Shown: positions 1-9,437 of the stretch, in pieces
How the letters are laid out: each line of letters opens with the position of its first letter
Position numbering within the stretch: the stretch's first letter is position 1
Assembly (NCBI GenBank): GCA_041277045.1
Contig: JBGFSY010000001.1
Coordinates: 186,001 to 250,000, forward strand
DNA length: 64,000 nt
DNA from: Reddybacter sp041277045
GTDB taxonomy: Bacteria > Pseudomonadota > Gammaproteobacteria > Pseudomonadales > Porticoccaceae
Direction: 5' to 3'
Made by a program: the position numbers and the translations under genes
Notes under the pieces: generated by a model
Database searches by the model: none
Seen by the model: the letters and a program-made list of their open reading frames with translations, nothing else
What the model was told of the DNA's origin: nothing

Positions 1-445
1 TGACCCCAGAAAACAATTTTTCAGGCAACAACCCAGTGCAAGTATCCGCCTCCAGCCGCTTACCGCCCCCTGCTTTCAGCAGGAACTCGGCGCCGAGGCC
101 AGATAAGCAAGCGGGCAGCACAAATCAGCAAAATGCCCCAAAGGCCCCGACGGTCAACTCTATGCTAGCTCCGGGCATGTCAAAATTGACAGTAGTGAAA
201 TAGCGGGAGACCCCGCGGCAACACTGGAAAAAGCCTTACAGCTTAAACGTGCTGCTTTGGCACCCGTACAGCCATCCCAACAAGACCGCAGAGTCGCCTC
301 AAATGCCCAACAACTGGCTATAGAAGCCAACGCTGACCTCAATGCGACATTACTCGAAGGGCGGGCTACAGATGCGACCGCACAAGGGGGCGCAACAATT
401 GATACTTTGTATAAGTCAGACTACGAACTTACAGACATTGTTTAA
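1..445 (+). pseudogene. Decayed SprA-family (PF12118-like) putative metalloprotease, C-terminal remnant
   Basis: No intact gene covers this edge. In frame 2, positions 107-445 read KGPDGQLYASSGHVKID, then DPAATLEKALQLKRAALAPV, then PSQQDRRVA, and end at a TAA. This is the conserved C-terminal half of the SprA-related family, seen in many gammaproteobacteria as a predicted metalloprotease. A TAA at 104-106 closes that frame. The preceding Pro/Ser/Asn-rich sequence is open in frame 3 from position 3 to about 190, so at least one frameshift lies around 135-150. The family's HExxH-containing segment, expected just before the KGPDG motif, is absent, which suggests an internal deletion as well. The gene may begin upstream of the window. 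I infer a non-functional remnant. Confidence 0.65.
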
Positions 446-503
446 GGAAGGTTTAAGTGAGGCCACTATATAAACAAGATACGAGCAAGGTAACTAGAAC
501 GTT

Positions 504-1712
504 TTAATGACTAAACTGTACGTATTGGCGCGCCATCGGAACAACATCCAGGTAAAACTCCATCAGCCGTTTTGAATCCACAGATGCGGCGGATGTATCA
601 ATGATATTACCCTCACAATAATCGACAACCAAGCCAAGTACTGTACCCAGCTCACCAGAGCCATCTAGCAGGGCCTGCTTAACATCCTCACCAATGGGCA
701 GCTCTTCCAGAGCATCCACCAGGGGAACACCCAATAGAGCATCGAGCCGCGAGAATAAGCCCATCATAAAATAGGTACCCTTTTCAGATTTTTTACCTAA
801 TTCAACAGCCATAGCTTCACACATCAGGGCACGCACTAAAGCCGATTCTAGAATATGGGCATTATCTTCACTAAAGCTACCTGCCATCACAACATGCACC
901 AAGCGCACCAGGGTATCGAGACCGAGGATAAACACGGTTTCATCAATCGATGTAATGTCACGTTCAAAGCCATACATCGCCGAATTAACATAACGCAGTA
1001 ATTTATAACTGAGTGCGACATCGTGTGAGATCAGCTCTGTTAATTTACTGACTTCGACATTCGACTGATGCAGTTTATTGGCAAGCTCGACAATAGCGAT
1101 TTGGTTACCGCTTATTTTTCTACCACTAACAATCTTTGGATAAGAAAAATAATAGCCCTGAAACAAATCAAAGCCCATCGCAAGGCATTGCTCTGCTTCA
1201 CTCACTGTCTCAACCTTTTCGGCCAGTAACTTCACATTATATTTTTTGAGTTGAGCAATTTTATTACTCAGTTGCTCGATACCAATATCGGCCACATCAA
1301 GCTTAATAATGTCGACAATTTTAAGGAAGGGTTCATGCACGGGGTCAAAAATATAATCATCGAGAGCCAGGGTGTAACCCCGTTTTTTTAAGATCAGCAG
1401 AGCTTCAATGACCTCTTCATCAGGCTCCACATGCTCCAAAATCTCAATGACTATATTTGAATTAATTTCAGGAATAGGAAAACTGCCGACCAGGAATTCC
1501 CGTGGCATATTGATAAAAGCAGTCTTATCGCCAACCAAATCTTCAAAGCCGATAGAAGTAAAAACGTTACTCAACAACTCTGCTGTCGCCAAACCGTGAT
1601 CATCGACCTCAACAAAGTTATTGCTATCTGAGCGATAGAGCAACTCATAAGCCGCTACATTAAAATCCCTGTCATAAATTGACTGGCGACCCACATAGAT
1701 TAAATCAGCCAT
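504..1712 (-). CDS. EAL-HDOD (YuxH-type) signalling protein
   Basis: 402 residues. The N-terminal 200 or so form a degenerate EAL phosphodiesterase-like domain: YELLYRSDSN stands where the catalytic EAL signature should be, FINMPREFLVG follows near residue 67, and ALDDY near 116. Residues about 205-395 form an HDOD domain (LTELISHDVALSYKLLRYVN). Proteins of this build (YuxH family) act in cyclic-di-GMP-linked signalling and usually lack phosphodiesterase activity, so a binding or scaffolding role is more likely than catalysis. An AGGGA ribosome site precedes the ATG. It is a single-gene unit. Its ligand and partner cannot be told from sequence. Confidence 0.88.
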   Translation of the reverse strand: MADLIYVGRQSIYDRDFNVAAYELLYRSDSNNFVEVDDHGLATAELLSNVFTSIGFEDLVGDKTAFINMPREFLVGSFPIPEINSNIVIEILEHVEPDEEVIEALLILKKRGYTLALDDYIFDPVHEPFLKIVDIIKLDVADIGIEQLSNKIAQLKKYNVKLLAEKVETVSEAEQCLAMGFDLFQGYYFSYPKIVSGRKISGNQIAIVELANKLHQSNVEVSKLTELISHDVALSYKLLRYVNSAMYGFERDITSIDETVFILGLDTLVRLVHVVMAGSFSEDNAHILESALVRALMCEAMAVELGKKSEKGTYFMMGLFSRLDALLGVPLVDALEELPIGEDVKQALLDGSGELGTVLGLVVDYCEGNIIDTSAASVDSKRLMEFYLDVVPMARQYVQFSH

Positions 1713-1884
1713 ACCACATCCCTAATGGTTTTTAGTTTCCCTGCTTCTACAGCGTAGCTATAAAAATACTGATACTGACCATAAACAAGCTGTAAGACCA
1801 GCACATAGCAGCGACAAACTCACGTGCAATATAACACTACCGCTGCTGTGCACTGTCCGCAACCTTACAAGACCTTAACGCCAC

Positions 1885-2760
1885 TCAGCCATAGGCTTTG
1901 GAACGAGCGATCATACGTTGCGCCTGAGTATAGTGAGGTTTGTCCAACATAATACCGTCAAGACCGACAACACCCATATCGGGGTTAGCTTCGAAGACCT
2001 CAACCACTCGGCGCGACCATTCCAACTGCTCAGCAGTAAAGGAAAAAGACTCATTAATAATGTCGACCTGATTCGGGTGTATCGCCATCATGCAGGTAAA
2101 ACCTGCTCGACGCGCACCCAGACAGGCATCACGCAGACCATCGTCATCTTTAAAGTCAGTGAAGACCGTGTTGCAGGGCTCAATACCTGCTGAAGCCGCT
2201 GCGGCCAAACACAAGCTGCGTGCGGTGCGGAACAGGTCATCCCAATTACCATCGGGCAAGCGGTGAGTTTCAGCACCGACATCAGCAGACAGGTCGAACT
2301 CACCCCAGCTAACGTAGGCCAGTCGATCGCTACAGTCTGTTAAACCACCCATACTGAGCACACCTTGACCCGTTTCTGTACCGATCACCAATATTTTAAT
2401 GTGACCTGCAGGAACGCCGTCCCGCGCTTCAAGGGCACTAATGTAGTGATCGAAACGAATCACATCCTCGCGGGTGCGATACTTGGGCAGCAAAATATAA
2501 TCCGGCGCACCCCCGACGACGGCAGCGAGATCGCCCAGGGTCATATCCCCACACAGAGGATTCACTCTAACCAGAAGTTTTTTAGTGCGCGAACCCAGAG
2601 GGTTGGCATCGAGGTATTCCCGCGCCAGGCGCCGACCCTCGTCTTTACGACTGAGGGCAACAGAATCTTCCAGATCGAGAATCAAACCATCGGCATTGGT
2701 ACCTGCGCCTTTGGCAATTTTCTTTTCGCTATCAGCGGGTAAAAAAAGCATTGATCGCAT
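1885..2760 (-). CDS. HpcH/HpaI-family CoA-ester lyase (malyl-CoA/citramalyl-CoA lyase-like)
   Basis: 291 residues with the CitE/Mcl-type TIM-barrel signature: RSMLFLPADSEKKIAKG at the N terminus, ILDLEDSV near residue 28 (substrate and metal contact), LLVRVNP near 62, IGTETG near 126 and AIHPNQV near 227. Family members cleave or form C-C bonds of 3-hydroxyacyl-CoA thioesters such as malyl-CoA, beta-methylmalyl-CoA or citramalyl-CoA, with Mg2+. It follows a MaoC-type hydratase gene with a 16-base gap, so the two probably form one transcript. The pairing resembles mesaconyl-CoA hydratase with beta-methylmalyl-CoA lyase. The exact substrate is an inference. Confidence 0.85.
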   Translation of the reverse strand: MRSMLFLPADSEKKIAKGAGTNADGLILDLEDSVALSRKDEGRRLAREYLDANPLGSRTKKLLVRVNPLCGDMTLGDLAAVVGGAPDYILLPKYRTREDVIRFDHYISALEARDGVPAGHIKILVIGTETGQGVLSMGGLTDCSDRLAYVSWGEFDLSADVGAETHRLPDGNWDDLFRTARSLCLAAAASAGIEPCNTVFTDFKDDDGLRDACLGARRAGFTCMMAIHPNQVDIINESFSFTAEQLEWSRRVVEVFEANPDMGVVGLDGIMLDKPHYTQAQRMIARSKAYG

Positions 2761-2776
2761 TAATATTCTCCGCTGC

Positions 2777-3232
2777 TTAATCTTTAGGACGCGTAGACAT
2801 CAATGCCGTGCGCTTAACGGTGGCAACCAGCTCATCACGTTGATTAAAGCCCTCGTGCAGGAAGTTAACGATGCCTGAATCATCCCGTGACTTACTGATG
2901 CGCTTATTCAAAATAGTAGTGCGCGCACGAATAGTGTCACCGTGAAAGGTCGGACGTGGGAAGGAAATGTCAGTCATACCCAGGTTGCCCAGGGTTGTCC
3001 CCAAGGTCAGCTCCGTCACCTGTACACCAACCACCAGCGCCAGAGTAAACATACTATTAACGATCCGTTCGCCGTAAATACTGTCCTTAGAAAACTCGGC
3101 ATCGATATGCAGGGGTTGGGTGTTCATGGTCAGGCAGCTAAACAAGGTATTATCGTATTCGCTCACAGTGCGACGCACCTGGTGATCAAAAACGGCACCC
3201 TCTTCAAAATCTTCAAAATAGTAACCGGCCAT
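2777..3232 (-). CDS. MaoC-family hydratase
   Basis: 151 residues, a single hot-dog MaoC domain. YYFEDFEEGAVFDH at the N terminus, the hydratase loop with MNTQPLHIDAEF near residues 36-47, and FPRPTFHGDTI near 91 are typical of R-specific enoyl-CoA hydratases and, more closely, of mesaconyl-CoA hydratases. It is the first gene of a likely two-gene operon with the CoA-ester lyase downstream. Together they could hydrate an unsaturated C4-C5 acyl-CoA and then cleave the product. No other ethylmalonyl-CoA or methylaspartate-cycle genes lie in the window, so the pathway stays open. Confidence 0.85.
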   Translation of the reverse strand: MAGYYFEDFEEGAVFDHQVRRTVSEYDNTLFSCLTMNTQPLHIDAEFSKDSIYGERIVNSMFTLALVVGVQVTELTLGTTLGNLGMTDISFPRPTFHGDTIRARTTILNKRISKSRDDSGIVNFLHEGFNQRDELVATVKRTALMSTRPKD

Positions 3233-3405
3233 CTCTCTTCCTCTCGCTTATGAATGTAGAAGTTAAATTGTAGCATTCGAAGGACTATGGGTACGACTCG
3301 ATCCCGCCCGAGAATTTCTAAGCTCCACCCTGAACGAGCATTACTCGTAGTAAACTAGCCAACAAATATGTGATCACGCCAACCCACTAGAAATAGAGCC
3401 AAACC

Positions 3406-4095
3406 ATGACAGATAACAGTACAGCAAAGCCCCTCACTTTTGATCAGGTGATAGAACAGCGCAAATCGGTCAGAGGCTTCCTGCCCAAGCCCATACCAAA
3501 CGATAAACTACACAAGATTTTCGCCCTCGCCCAGCAAGCACCGTCAAACTGCAATATTCAGCCCTGGAACGTCGTTGTCGCCTCAGGTGAGTCTTGCAAG
3601 GCATTGCGTAACAAACTCGTAGCGGCAGTTGAGCAAAAGGTGGCGCCCAACCCCGACTACTCTCGCACCGAACGTTTCGACGGTGTGTTTCGCCAGCGCC
3701 AGGTCGATACCGCCGTCGAGCTCTATAACAATATGAATATCGGCAGAGGCGATACCGAGGGCCGGCAATGGGCGATGATGCGTAATTTTGAACTCTTCGA
3801 CGCGCCCCACATTGCCTTTATTTCCATGCCGAAAATCTTTAACGAGTCCGTTGCCATTGACGTTGGTATGTACGCGCAAACACTGATGCTGTCGATGACC
3901 GCCCACGGTATTGGCTCCTGCGCCCAGGCCAGTGTCAGCCGCTACCCCGATATTATTCGCGAGCATTTCGAGCTCGACGACGGCCTCGCGGTGTTGATTG
4001 GCATTTCCTTTGGCTACGAAGACACGTCAGTTCCCGCCAATAAAACAATCGTCCCCAGGGCCGATATTGAAGAGGCGGTGTTATTTTTAGACTGA
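3406..4095 (+). CDS. Nitroreductase-family FMN oxidoreductase
   Basis: 229 residues. The family's N-terminal FMN-contact motif is present as RKSVRGF near residue 18, followed by APSNCNIQPWNVV near 45 and GIGSCAQASVSRYP near 166. Members are homodimeric, FMN-dependent and use NAD(P)H to reduce nitroaromatics, quinones or related acceptors. The gene is divergent from the CoA-lyase operon and stands alone, with its own hairpin terminator about 120 bases downstream. The physiological acceptor is unknown. Confidence 0.9.
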   Translation: MTDNSTAKPLTFDQVIEQRKSVRGFLPKPIPNDKLHKIFALAQQAPSNCNIQPWNVVVASGESCKALRNKLVAAVEQKVAPNPDYSRTERFDGVFRQRQVDTAVELYNNMNIGRGDTEGRQWAMMRNFELFDAPHIAFISMPKIFNESVAIDVGMYAQTLMLSMTAHGIGSCAQASVSRYPDIIREHFELDDGLAVLIGISFGYEDTSVPANKTIVPRADIEEAVLFLD

Positions 4096-4218
4096 AGTCT
4101 AAGCGCTATTCAAGAACACGCGCCAGATTCCGGCGGGAAAATTGCTAAAACCTGACAAAGCACCTTGCCGGTCTGCGCCTGCCCTCTTTGTCATTCACAT
4201 TAGGGTTGGGGTGGAGAC

Positions 4219-4250
4219 AGAAAAGCACGCGAGATGGCGTGCTTTTCTAT
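4219..4250 (+). terminator. Hairpin terminator after the nitroreductase gene
   Basis: A perfect 12-bp stem (AGAAAAGCACGC at 4219-4230 with GCGTGCTTTTCT at 4237-4248) closes a 6-base loop, with a T-rich 3' arm. It lies 120 bases past the nitroreductase stop and nothing else on the plus strand needs it. Confidence 0.7.
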
Positions 4251-4321
4251 AGAAATCAACAGATTATTAATGTCGTATAGCAGCAGCGCGCATTACTCAT
4301 GCAGTCAAGAATAATAAGCAA

Positions 4322-4353
4322 AAAAAAAGGCACTCAAATGAGTGCCTTTTTTT
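4322..4353 (-). terminator. Terminator of the DUF1302 gene (symmetrical)
   Basis: GGCACTC (4329-4335) pairs with GAGTGCC (4340-4346) around an AAAT loop. Seven A on one side and seven T on the other extend the stem. It begins 16 bases past the DUF1302 stop on the minus strand and could also stop plus-strand transcripts. Confidence 0.85.
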
Positions 4354-4369
4354 GAACTACGCATATTAA

Positions 4370-6373
4370 TTAAAACTGATAGGTTACCCGCATAGTAAAG
4401 TCATCCGACCAGTCGAATACACCTAAGGACGATGAGTTGTTGCCGTCGATAATGTTGGCAAAAGCCTCAATGGTCCAGGCACTACTCGGTTTATAGCGCA
4501 CGGCTGGTTGTAACAGGAAACCACCTTCAAAGTCATAGAGGAAGGAACCATCAAGACGCCACTTTAAACCGGGAAAGGGCTGCTGAAAGGCCAAAACAGC
4601 ACCGTGCCAACCGCGGTCTTGCTCACCACCACCGGGACGGTGAGTGACATCACCCCCTAAACCACTCAAATGGCGGCCCAGTAGGTCACTTTCTTTACGA
4701 TACATATATTCAAAAATCATAAAGGTAGCGGGAAAGCTGTCACTAAAGCGGTGGTACTTTTCAAGCACCAGGCTAGCTAATACCTCGTCTTCCTCAATAA
4801 ATTCGTAACGAAGGTTATTAGTGAACTTTTTATTCGGCGTATAGCTCATCTCAAAGCGCACCACCAACTGGTCCAGGAAAGAGTTTGGATCATCAGCATA
4901 GTTGATGTGGTTAATGCCAAAGCCGAAGATATTTTCCGAGGCATAACTGACCCGCATCTTACCGCTAAGGCCTGAACCACCATAAACCGCGTCTAGCGTA
5001 TTGAGAGCACCATCAAGTGTGCCCCCACCAAGCCCACCTGCGGCCCAAAACAATTCGAGAAAGTCTGTGCCATTCATACCTGTGGGTACAATGGCTGTGT
5101 TATGCCCACCACCAGATTGAGTTGTCAGCCAATCACCGTTGGCATCAGGTGTCATAGCAATACTCCGAGCAAAATCTTCGATCCAGGAAAAATCATCGAT
5201 CAAACCGTTGATCACATCCAGACCGTCGACACCACCCACACCCGAGTTGTAAAACCACTCATCCGGACTGGCTGTGCCGGCTCTACCACCCGGCTCATAG
5301 ATAAAGGGCTGTGTTGCGAAGCCATCTCCATTTGGATCTAAAGTTGGATGCCCAAAGGCAGCATTAGGCACGCCCCCGGCAAACAGTGTAAAAATCGGAT
5401 CGGGGTTATGTCGGGCTACGGCGAAGAACTGTACACCCCAACTACCGTCCTCACCCAGGTTTTGCCCCTGAATGCGAATACCACCGTTAATCTGGTCATC
5501 AACCTTATCAAAACCCTCTTCGTAACCCTGGTTCATATTGAAACCACTTTGAATCAGGTTATAAGGGGAGTAGTTCGTCGGCAGGATGCTGGGTTGAAAC
5601 ATCTGAGCAAAGACTTCCACTTCCCAGTTTTGATCGACCTGATAACTGGCGCGAATACCCGGAGAAGCTAGCCGCTCATCAGAATATTCTTCTGCGCCAA
5701 AGTCAAAAATCACATGACGACGAAAATCCAGGCCGTTGGCCACGTCCGCTACCCGGAAAAACAAAGCCTCACCCCAGGCAATTTGCTGCTGACCGATACG
5801 CACCCATAGTGGCCCCTTAGCATAGTCTAGATAAAGGGCTGGCATATCGATCATGTAGTCTTTGTCACTAACCGACAAATACGTAGCTTCGTTACCGTGG
5901 TTGGGTACGCCGAATAGATCTGTGCCTTCATCACCATCAACAAAGCCACTCTTATCGACATTATTAAAAACATCGGGTTGATAATAACCACGTATTTTCG
6001 CAAAGCCGCTCAAATTATTCGTAAAATTAAAATTGAGATCAATTTCTGCTTTAGTCGCAAAAACATTCCAGTCATTATCAGTCGAGCGATCTCTTCGGCC
6101 ACCAATAATCGTACCCTTAGGTATAGTGGCACCACCCAATAGCGCGGGAGCGAGTGTTTCTAACAAATCACCTTTTGTCTCATACGCTTTTCCGTTGAAG
6201 TGATTGCCGCCCGTCGTATTCGGATTCTCATTATTATTCAGCTTATAAGCCATTTCCTGGCGTATAAAACCCGACACTGATACATCAAAGGCCGACACGG
6301 CAGGCGACAAAAAAGGTGCCCCCGCCAGCGCCAGCATGGACACTCCCAACTTTGCTTGTTTTTTATTAATCAT
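4370..6373 (-). CDS. DUF1302 family outer-membrane protein
   Basis: 667 residues. The first 28 form a clear Sec signal peptide (basic MINKKQAK, hydrophobic core, cleavage near SAVSA-FDVS or just before it). The mature part is rich in aromatic, alternating strands (WVRIGQQQIAWGEALFFRVAD, LRYEFIEEDEVLA) and ends in Phe (MRVTYQF), as outer-membrane beta barrels do. DUF1302 proteins are regularly encoded beside DUF1329 proteins, as here, and in relatives near RND/MMPL transporters. A role in handling hydrophobic substrates is suspected for the family, but none is established. The gene sits 151 bases after the DUF1329 gene, with an AGGGG ribosome site. Confidence 0.88.
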   Translation of the reverse strand: MINKKQAKLGVSMLALAGAPFLSPAVSAFDVSVSGFIRQEMAYKLNNNENPNTTGGNHFNGKAYETKGDLLETLAPALLGGATIPKGTIIGGRRDRSTDNDWNVFATKAEIDLNFNFTNNLSGFAKIRGYYQPDVFNNVDKSGFVDGDEGTDLFGVPNHGNEATYLSVSDKDYMIDMPALYLDYAKGPLWVRIGQQQIAWGEALFFRVADVANGLDFRRHVIFDFGAEEYSDERLASPGIRASYQVDQNWEVEVFAQMFQPSILPTNYSPYNLIQSGFNMNQGYEEGFDKVDDQINGGIRIQGQNLGEDGSWGVQFFAVARHNPDPIFTLFAGGVPNAAFGHPTLDPNGDGFATQPFIYEPGGRAGTASPDEWFYNSGVGGVDGLDVINGLIDDFSWIEDFARSIAMTPDANGDWLTTQSGGGHNTAIVPTGMNGTDFLELFWAAGGLGGGTLDGALNTLDAVYGGSGLSGKMRVSYASENIFGFGINHINYADDPNSFLDQLVVRFEMSYTPNKKFTNNLRYEFIEEDEVLASLVLEKYHRFSDSFPATFMIFEYMYRKESDLLGRHLSGLGGDVTHRPGGGEQDRGWHGAVLAFQQPFPGLKWRLDGSFLYDFEGGFLLQPAVRYKPSSAWTIEAFANIIDGNNSSSLGVFDWSDDFTMRVTYQF

Positions 6374-6524
6374 TCAAAACCCCTATTAATCCAACTTCTT
6401 AATTATCGTTATCTTTCTTTTTACGATATACCACAAACGGTTAAAGCTTATTTACAAGTCTTTTGTTATTGATTTTTTTGTCGTAAATAAACTTTTATTT
6501 TCTATTACTTCTTTCTTTTTGTTA

Positions 6525-7913
6525 TTAACTACCGAGACGACGAATAGCCTGAATGGTCAGGTACTTATCGTAGGCGTCTTCCGTGTCATAAGCGTCTTGC
6601 AAGCCACCCTTAATGCTTTGTGCGTGGTTAAAGCGCGTAAAGCGGTTAGTCTGTATATCGTGCGCGTGGACGTAGGACCAGGACCAGGCTGGCTTGCCAT
6701 TTTTCTCAAGGTTAGCCAAATCGCCCTTCGCCATCTGGCTGCTGCCAATTTCAAAGGAGCGCCACAGTTCACCACGACGGTCATAGGTCACGTAGGCTAT
6801 GGCAAACATGTTGCGGGTATCGATCCATATTCGCTTCTTGCTGACCGGCGCACGAGGGAAACCTGTTGGCTCAGCTTCAAGCACGAGGACTTCAGGACAC
6901 AGCTCATAATCCACTTCAAAGAAGTTAAGACCTTTATTACCGCCGTGTAGCGTATTGTCCTTCGACCAGTTTTTTTGATCACCATTCCAGGTGCCAGAGA
7001 CGGAACCCAAGAAGGGACCTCGACCAATAATCTTGTAGTTGCCCCAGGTGAGCATGGGGTCACCGGCAGCCCAGGCGTCGGAGAGGAAGAAAGTAATTCC
7101 TGGTACCAGGGGCTCGAAGCGCTGGTTGGTGGGGAAGCGACGTACGCGCTTAAACGCGGGCAGGTAGCCAAACAGATCGGGGAATTCCCGTTGATCTTGC
7201 TTCCAGATATTGAGAAAGCTGGTGCCCTTAACATCGTTGGGCTTGGTAAACCACACCGACTGGTAACGCGCCTTGTCTTCCTGGCCTTCAAGGTAGGGGC
7301 CGTCAGGGTTACTCACCAGGCCTGTGGTGTTCATTTCACACCAGCCCAGGTCGTAGGAGTATTCAACATCACCGTCAGGGCCAATATCGTTGTCTTCTAC
7401 AGCGTAAACAGAGGTGTCGTGGCGACCCCAGCTCAAGGTGATGTTGGCGGCTAATTCGATGCCGTTTTGTGGATCAGAAAAGGGGTTACCACCAATCCAG
7501 GGCCTGCCATTGGCTGTGGTTACAACGTTGTTATTGGCATCCAGAGAGGCCTTGCCCTGATTGCGCAAGGTGGCTTCCAGGTAGTCGTGGGGGTACATTT
7601 TGGTAATATCAGTGGTGGTCGGCGCTATGCGTATACGACGGCCCATCTGTACGATTTGTTGGTAGCAAACCGGATCGAGTATGTCTTTAACATGTTCGAC
7701 ATTGTTGGCATCAACAATGTCGCCGGTTTTAATCTTGCCTTTGGTAAACGCTTCTATATTGGTCAGCTCTTCCGGGTAGGCTTTACCAATATCACCCGTA
7801 TTACCGATCAGTGGCATTAGCGAGGTGAGAACACCGGCACCCATGGTGCCTTTGGCCATCTTATCCATAAAAAAACGACGGCTGTAGTCAAAATCGTACT
7901 TCTTAATATGCAT
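6525..7913 (-). CDS. DUF1329 family exported protein with Tat-type signal
   Basis: About 462 residues from the ATG at 7913. That start is preferred because GGGA lies about 7 bases upstream; an in-frame ATG at 7925 has no ribosome site. The N terminus carries a twin-arginine motif (YSRRFFMDK near residues 10-18) followed by a hydrophobic stretch, so Tat export to the periplasm is likely. DUF1329 is related to LolB/LppX-type lipid-binding folds and is almost always paired with DUF1302. Family motifs visible include KRIWIDTRNMFAIAYVTYDR near residue 370 and a Trp-rich centre. It is the first gene of a probable operon with DUF1302. Its substrate is not known. Confidence 0.85.
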   Translation of the reverse strand: MHIKKYDFDYSRRFFMDKMAKGTMGAGVLTSLMPLIGNTGDIGKAYPEELTNIEAFTKGKIKTGDIVDANNVEHVKDILDPVCYQQIVQMGRRIRIAPTTTDITKMYPHDYLEATLRNQGKASLDANNNVVTTANGRPWIGGNPFSDPQNGIELAANITLSWGRHDTSVYAVEDNDIGPDGDVEYSYDLGWCEMNTTGLVSNPDGPYLEGQEDKARYQSVWFTKPNDVKGTSFLNIWKQDQREFPDLFGYLPAFKRVRRFPTNQRFEPLVPGITFFLSDAWAAGDPMLTWGNYKIIGRGPFLGSVSGTWNGDQKNWSKDNTLHGGNKGLNFFEVDYELCPEVLVLEAEPTGFPRAPVSKKRIWIDTRNMFAIAYVTYDRRGELWRSFEIGSSQMAKGDLANLEKNGKPAWSWSYVHAHDIQTNRFTRFNHAQSIKGGLQDAYDTEDAYDKYLTIQAIRRLGS

Positions 7914-8256
7914 GGCAGATCCCATTTGTTGTATTTGTGTACGGCTGTTTTAGCGTCTGCAAAAGCTATTTAGCACTCAATTACTTGCCCGTAAAAAGCT
8001 CTCTCATACACCTACATCAGCTGGGTGACTTTGTACTATATGATTTTTTATTATGCAAGCAATTAACCAAGGTAATCATAAAACAGTATGACAATAGGCT
8101 GACATTTACCCCGCGGCCAGATTAAGGCCACACCAATAACAGCCCTAGTTCCCACCATCAGAACTACCGGCAAACATCGATTTACTGAAACAAGAAGGGA
8201 AAAAAAGAGCGGCTGAGGGGGAGCTGCGGGCAGGAAGGCAAACACTCGTTTTTGGG
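7914..8256. other. 343-base intergenic stretch upstream of DUF1329
   Basis: No open frame here resembles a protein. The half nearest DUF1329 is AT-rich and carries a candidate minus-strand promoter (separate entry). The half nearest proB (about 8105-8256) shows nothing I can assign. Confidence 0.5.
8035..8062 (-). promoter_or_regulatory. Candidate sigma-70 promoter for the DUF1329-DUF1302 operon
   Basis: On the minus strand TTGCTT (8062-8057) and TATAGT (8040-8035) are separated by 16 bases, inside an AT-rich tract. This would give a leader of about 115 bases before the DUF1329 ATG. It is found by eye only. Confidence 0.4.
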
Positions 8257-9405
8257 TCACTTATCGTCGAAGCAACCCAGGAGAAGAACAAGATTATCCC
8301 GATGAATCAGCTCTTCGGCATCACAATAGCCCAGCAGCTCGGCAATGTAATGGCTGGCCTTACCAATAATTTTGCGCGCATCAGCGGCACTGTAATTGAC
8401 CAGGCCACGAGCAATTTCCTGCCCCCGGGAGTCGACACAGCGAACCATTTCACCGCGGGTAAACTCACCACTAATCGTGCTGACACCAACAGGCAATAGG
8501 CTTTTGCCTTTTTCTTTCAGTACGCGCACTGCACCATCGTCCAGCACCAAGGTGCCGCGCACCTGAAGATGCCCCGCCAACCACTGCTTACGCGCCACAA
8601 GGGGTTCGTTATCGGCCACCAGTAGAGTACCCACTTCAGCACCGGCAAAGATTTTCAGCAACACACCGGCGTCGCGACCACCGGCTATAACCGTATTGGC
8701 ACCGGAGCGCGCCGCCAGTCGAGCCGCCTGTAACTTGGTAACCATGCCGCCCCGACCGAGCCCTCCGACGCTGTCACCCGCCACCGCATCGAGGCTTCTA
8801 TCATTTGCACTGGCACGACGAATCAAGGGGGTATTGGGGTTTTTACGCGGGTCTTCTTCAAACAGGCCGGACTGATCGGTGAGAATGACCAGTTGCTCAG
8901 CATCAACCAGATTGGTCACCAGGGCCGCCAGGGTATCGTTATCGCCAAAGCGGATTTCATCGGTAACCACCGTGTCATTTTCATTGACCACCGGTACAAC
9001 ACCGAGGGAGAGCAAAGTATTGAGGGTGCTGCGCGCGTTGAGATAGCGCTCGCGGCTGGAGAGGTCGTCATGGTCGAGCAAGACCTGAGCAGTGTGTTTG
9101 CCAAACTGCTGGAATTTGGACTCATAAGCCTGCACCAAACCCATTTGTCCGACGGCAGCGGCCGCTTGTAGCTCGTGAATTAAAGTCGGGCGCTGCTGCC
9201 AACCGAGACGGCTCACTCCCTCGGCGACGGCGCCGGAGGAGACCAGTACGACTTCGAGATCATCGCCCTGAAGTTTGGCGATCTGCTCAACCCAGCCAGC
9301 AATGGCCTGATGATCCAGACCCTGACCATTATTGGTCAGCAAAGCGCTGCCAATTTTTACGACCCAACGCCGGGTGCGGCTCGGGGACTCTACTGTTTTA
9401 TCCAC
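8257..9405 (-). CDS. proB: Glutamate 5-kinase
   Basis: 382 residues. The amino-acid kinase domain has VVKIGSALLT (residues 15-24), VVLVSSGAVAEG (52-63), NENDTVVTDEIRFGDNDTLA (141-160) and the LTDQSGLF loop near 175. A C-terminal PUA domain covers about 280-360. The enzyme phosphorylates glutamate to gamma-glutamyl phosphate, the first step of proline synthesis, and is normally feedback-inhibited by proline. It follows obgE with a 32-base gap, the standard rplU-rpmA-obgE-proB order of gammaproteobacteria. No proA is nearby. Confidence 0.97.
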   Translation of the reverse strand: MDKTVESPSRTRRWVVKIGSALLTNNGQGLDHQAIAGWVEQIAKLQGDDLEVVLVSSGAVAEGVSRLGWQQRPTLIHELQAAAAVGQMGLVQAYESKFQQFGKHTAQVLLDHDDLSSRERYLNARSTLNTLLSLGVVPVVNENDTVVTDEIRFGDNDTLAALVTNLVDAEQLVILTDQSGLFEEDPRKNPNTPLIRRASANDRSLDAVAGDSVGGLGRGGMVTKLQAARLAARSGANTVIAGGRDAGVLLKIFAGAEVGTLLVADNEPLVARKQWLAGHLQVRGTLVLDDGAVRVLKEKGKSLLPVGVSTISGEFTRGEMVRCVDSRGQEIARGLVNYSAADARKIIGKASHYIAELLGYCDAEELIHRDNLVLLLGCFDDK

Positions 9406-9437
9406 GACATCTCTAATCTGTAGGCGTTAGCAAAATA

